Positions 62,371-64,000 of a DNA stretch of 64,000 bases are shown one piece after another. This DNA comes from Mycolicibacterium anyangense (GTDB taxonomy: Bacteria > Actinomycetota > Actinomycetes > Mycobacteriales > Mycobacteriaceae), in assembly GCF_010731855.1 (NCBI RefSeq), contig NZ_AP022620.1:1426001-1490000 (forward strand), given 5' to 3'. The notes under the pieces were generated by a model, which saw only the letters and a program-made list of their open reading frames with translations, searched no databases and was not told where the DNA came from. Each line of letters opens with the position of its first letter. The stretch's first letter is position 1. Made by a program: the position numbers and the translations under genes.

Positions 62371-63021
62371 ATGCGCGGGATGACCCTGGCCGATGCGGCA
62401 CACGAGTTCCTGCGCCATCGGACCCCCTGGATCCTCGGTGGCGCACTGGCCGCGGCGCTGATCGCCCGGGTCACCGTCGGCGACTGGCAGCCCACTGACA
62501 TCCTGGTTCCGGTGGCGACGGCGGCGGTGTTCCCGTTCTTCGAATGGCTGATCCACGTCGTCGTCCTGCACTGGCGTCCGCGCCGGGTCGGCAGGTTCGT
62601 GGTGGACCCGATCCTGGCCCGCAAGCACCGCGAGCATCACGTCGCACCCCGCGACATCCCACTGGTGTTCATTCCGCTGCAGTCGCTGATCGGCGCACTG
62701 TTCTCGGCCCTGCTGATCGCGCTGCTGGCCTTCCCCCGAACCGCCATGGGGCTGACGTTCCTGGTGACCATCCTGGCCTTCGGCCTGCTCTACGAATGGT
62801 GCCACTACCTGATCCACACCGATTACAAGCCCAGAGGCGTTGTCTACCGGGCGATCTGGCGCGATCACCGGCTGCACCACTTCAAGAACGAGCACTATTG
62901 GTTCGGCGTCACCACACCGGGAACTGCCGACCGGGTGCTGCGTACCTACCCCGACCCGGCGCAGGTGCCGACCTCACCGACGGCCAAGAACCTGCACGCC
63001 GCGGTCGACGTAGCGCGTTAG
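62371..63021 (+). CDS. fatty-acid hydroxylase/sterol desaturase-superfamily membrane protein
   Basis: A 216-aa di-iron membrane protein with about four spans and His boxes: HREHH after the second span (ARKHREHHVAP), and HYLIHTDY and HRLHHFKNEHYWFG at the C-terminal side. These ligate the di-iron centre of the sterol desaturase/fatty acid hydroxylase superfamily. CATGCT lies 6 nt before the ATG, a weak leaderless -10. It follows YceI by 50 nt. The substrate could be a lipid or carotenoid; the steroid-type neighbours are suggestive only. Confidence 0.82.
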   Translation: MRGMTLADAAHEFLRHRTPWILGGALAAALIARVTVGDWQPTDILVPVATAAVFPFFEWLIHVVVLHWRPRRVGRFVVDPILARKHREHHVAPRDIPLVFIPLQSLIGALFSALLIALLAFPRTAMGLTFLVTILAFGLLYEWCHYLIHTDYKPRGVVYRAIWRDHRLHHFKNEHYWFGVTTPGTADRVLRTYPDPAQVPTSPTAKNLHAAVDVAR

Positions 63022-63773
63022 GCGTTGATGACGACCGGGTCGCCGATGTTGACCTGGTCGAAGTACCAGGCGGCGTTGTCCGGGCTGAGGTTGATGCAGC
63101 CGTGGCTGACGTTGGCATAGCCCTGGGATCCGACCGACCACGGTGCCGAATGCACGTAGACCCCACCCCAGGTGATGCGCACCGCGTCGGCGACGGTGAG
63201 CTTGTAGCCCTCCGGGTCACTGAGCGGGATGCCGATGGTGCGGGAATCCATGACGACCGAGGCCTGCTTCTCCAGCACGGTGAACGAACCGACCGGCGTC
63301 GGGTGCTTGGGCTTGCCCATCGAAGCAGGCATCTGGCGGACGACCTGACCGTCGATGCTGACGGTGAAGGTATGCGCGGAGATGTTGGCCACCCCGAGCA
63401 CGGTGGCGCCGGTGCCGAAACTGCGCGGGACACCGCCGGCCATCATGGTGATCTGGGAATGAGCCGGCCAGTACTGGTCGGGCACCCACTGCACCACGTT
63501 GTCGTCGAGCCACTCGTAGCGCCCGGACAACTGCGCCGGAGCGGTCACCGTGATCGAGCGTTCGGCGGCCGACCGGTCGGCGACCGGACCGGTGAAGGTC
63601 ACGACGATCGGATGCGCCACTCCGACGACCTGCCCGTTGGTGGGCTGGACCGAAGCGACCGTCACCCCGCCGAACGACGGGGCCACCGAGGCGCTGCCGA
63701 CCGGGGCGGACACGGTCAGGGCCAGCACCGCGATTCCCGCGGCGGCAAGTGCTCGACGTACTGCTCTGACCAT
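63018..63773 (-). CDS. ldtA: L,D-transpeptidase LdtA-like
   Basis: A 251-aa exported YkuD-family L,D-transpeptidase, the same length as M. tuberculosis LdtMt1 (Rv0116c). It has a signal peptide (about 1-28), an Ig-like domain (about 35-120) and a catalytic YkuD domain with HSAPWSVGSQGYANVSHGCI-type active site (short form SHGCINLS, Cys nucleophile). It makes 3-3 crosslinks in peptidoglycan and is inhibited by carbapenems. The 3' end overlaps the fatty-acid hydroxylase gene by 4 nt (convergent). Confidence 0.92.
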   Translation of the reverse strand: MVRAVRRALAAAGIAVLALTVSAPVGSASVAPSFGGVTVASVQPTNGQVVGVAHPIVVTFTGPVADRSAAERSITVTAPAQLSGRYEWLDDNVVQWVPDQYWPAHSQITMMAGGVPRSFGTGATVLGVANISAHTFTVSIDGQVVRQMPASMGKPKHPTPVGSFTVLEKQASVVMDSRTIGIPLSDPEGYKLTVADAVRITWGGVYVHSAPWSVGSQGYANVSHGCINLSPDNAAWYFDQVNIGDPVVINA

Positions 63774-63933
63774 TGGCTCCCGTCCTCGTGGAGATCAGCA
63801 AAGTCACAGTCTAATTCCTGGCCGCGCATCGGGCCGGGAACGTGCGCGGTACGTGCCATAACGTCAGAATGCGGACGCCGCACACCTACCACGTAGATCT
63901 ATCAGCGAAACCAAGCCGGTCGTTACCCGGCAG

Positions 63934-64000
63934 CTATCCGTTGCCGTCGCGCAGACCGGACAGCCGTTCCAGGATCCGGGTCCGCAGCGACGGCTTCTCG
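63934..64000 (-). CDS. C-terminal end of a gene running off the window (partial)
   Basis: On the minus strand the frame reads EKPSLRTRILERLSGLRDGN followed by Gly and TAG (63934-63936). The codon usage and amphipathic Arg/Leu helix look like a genuine C-terminus, but family cannot be told from 21 residues. Confidence 0.5.
   Translation of the reverse strand, partial: EKPSLRTRILERLSGLRDGNG

Overview
The window reads as a chromosomal segment of a fast-growing, non-tuberculous mycobacterium (Mycolicibacterium type). GC content is high throughout and GTG starts are common. The genus-typical genes include furA-katG, MPT53/DsbE with its CcdA-like partner, an LpqH-type 19 kDa lipoprotein, LdtA, a CYP125-type steroid P450 and Rv2172c-like MTHFR. 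Many small exported proteins carry Ala-rich signal peptides. I saw no rRNA or tRNA gene, CRISPR array, insertion sequence or phage gene. Species assignment is inference.

Layout. 1-8 kb: MOSC protein, small membrane protein, a MenC-like enzyme coupled to an MTHFR, furA-katG with a strong terminator, a proline-rich exported protein, and the MPT53/CcdA exported thiol-disulfide pair. 8-14 kb: a TetR-DUF1214-sulfotransferase operon with a predicted operator, a membrane-anchored Mrr-type nuclease, and a Tat/lipobox sulfatase facing a second TetR. 14-20 kb: STAS protein, exported protein, YeiH-type exporter with an unlisted 44-aa partner, CDP-diacylglycerol pyrophosphatase, and a molybdate sensor-ModA-phosphodiesterase operon. 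20-25.7 kb: PAS-PAS-GGDEF protein, YaaA, a methyltransferase, a degenerate membrane GGDEF protein and an agmatinase-like ureohydrolase.

25.7-31.9 kb is the most unusual region. A TPR protein is translationally coupled to a CHAT (caspase-like) protease with an intact His-Cys pair. Next to it lie a divergent membrane-anchored two-repeat protein and two coupled proteins of unknown family. I read this as a candidate caspase-like sensing or cell-fate system.

32-45 kb: LpqH-like lipoprotein, exported protein, amidase, alpha/beta hydrolase, VanX-type dipeptidase, CinA, a GyrA-like/GNAT fusion, an exported GH2 exo-glucosaminidase-like enzyme, a DMT-type permease, and a FAD oxidoreductase divergent from a TetR across tandem 20-bp repeats. 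45-52 kb: a DeoR-controlled catabolic operon with an APC permease, an FGGY kinase, a GlpA-like flavoprotein with a BFD iron-sulfur domain, and a second flavoprotein. Its substrate is unknown. 52-62 kb: genes with steroid-catabolism character (SDR, NAD(P)-dependent oxidoreductase, nitronate monooxygenase, CYP125) interspersed with exported proteins and a STAS/ANTAR pair. Three sites fit the KstR operator TNNAACNNGTTNNA. The window ends with YceI, a fatty-acid hydroxylase-type protein, LdtA and the C-terminus of another gene.

Two expression features recur: 4-nt ATGA/GTGA overlaps between co-directional genes, and TANNNT -10 hexamers 6-8 nt before start codons, which suggests many leaderless mRNAs.
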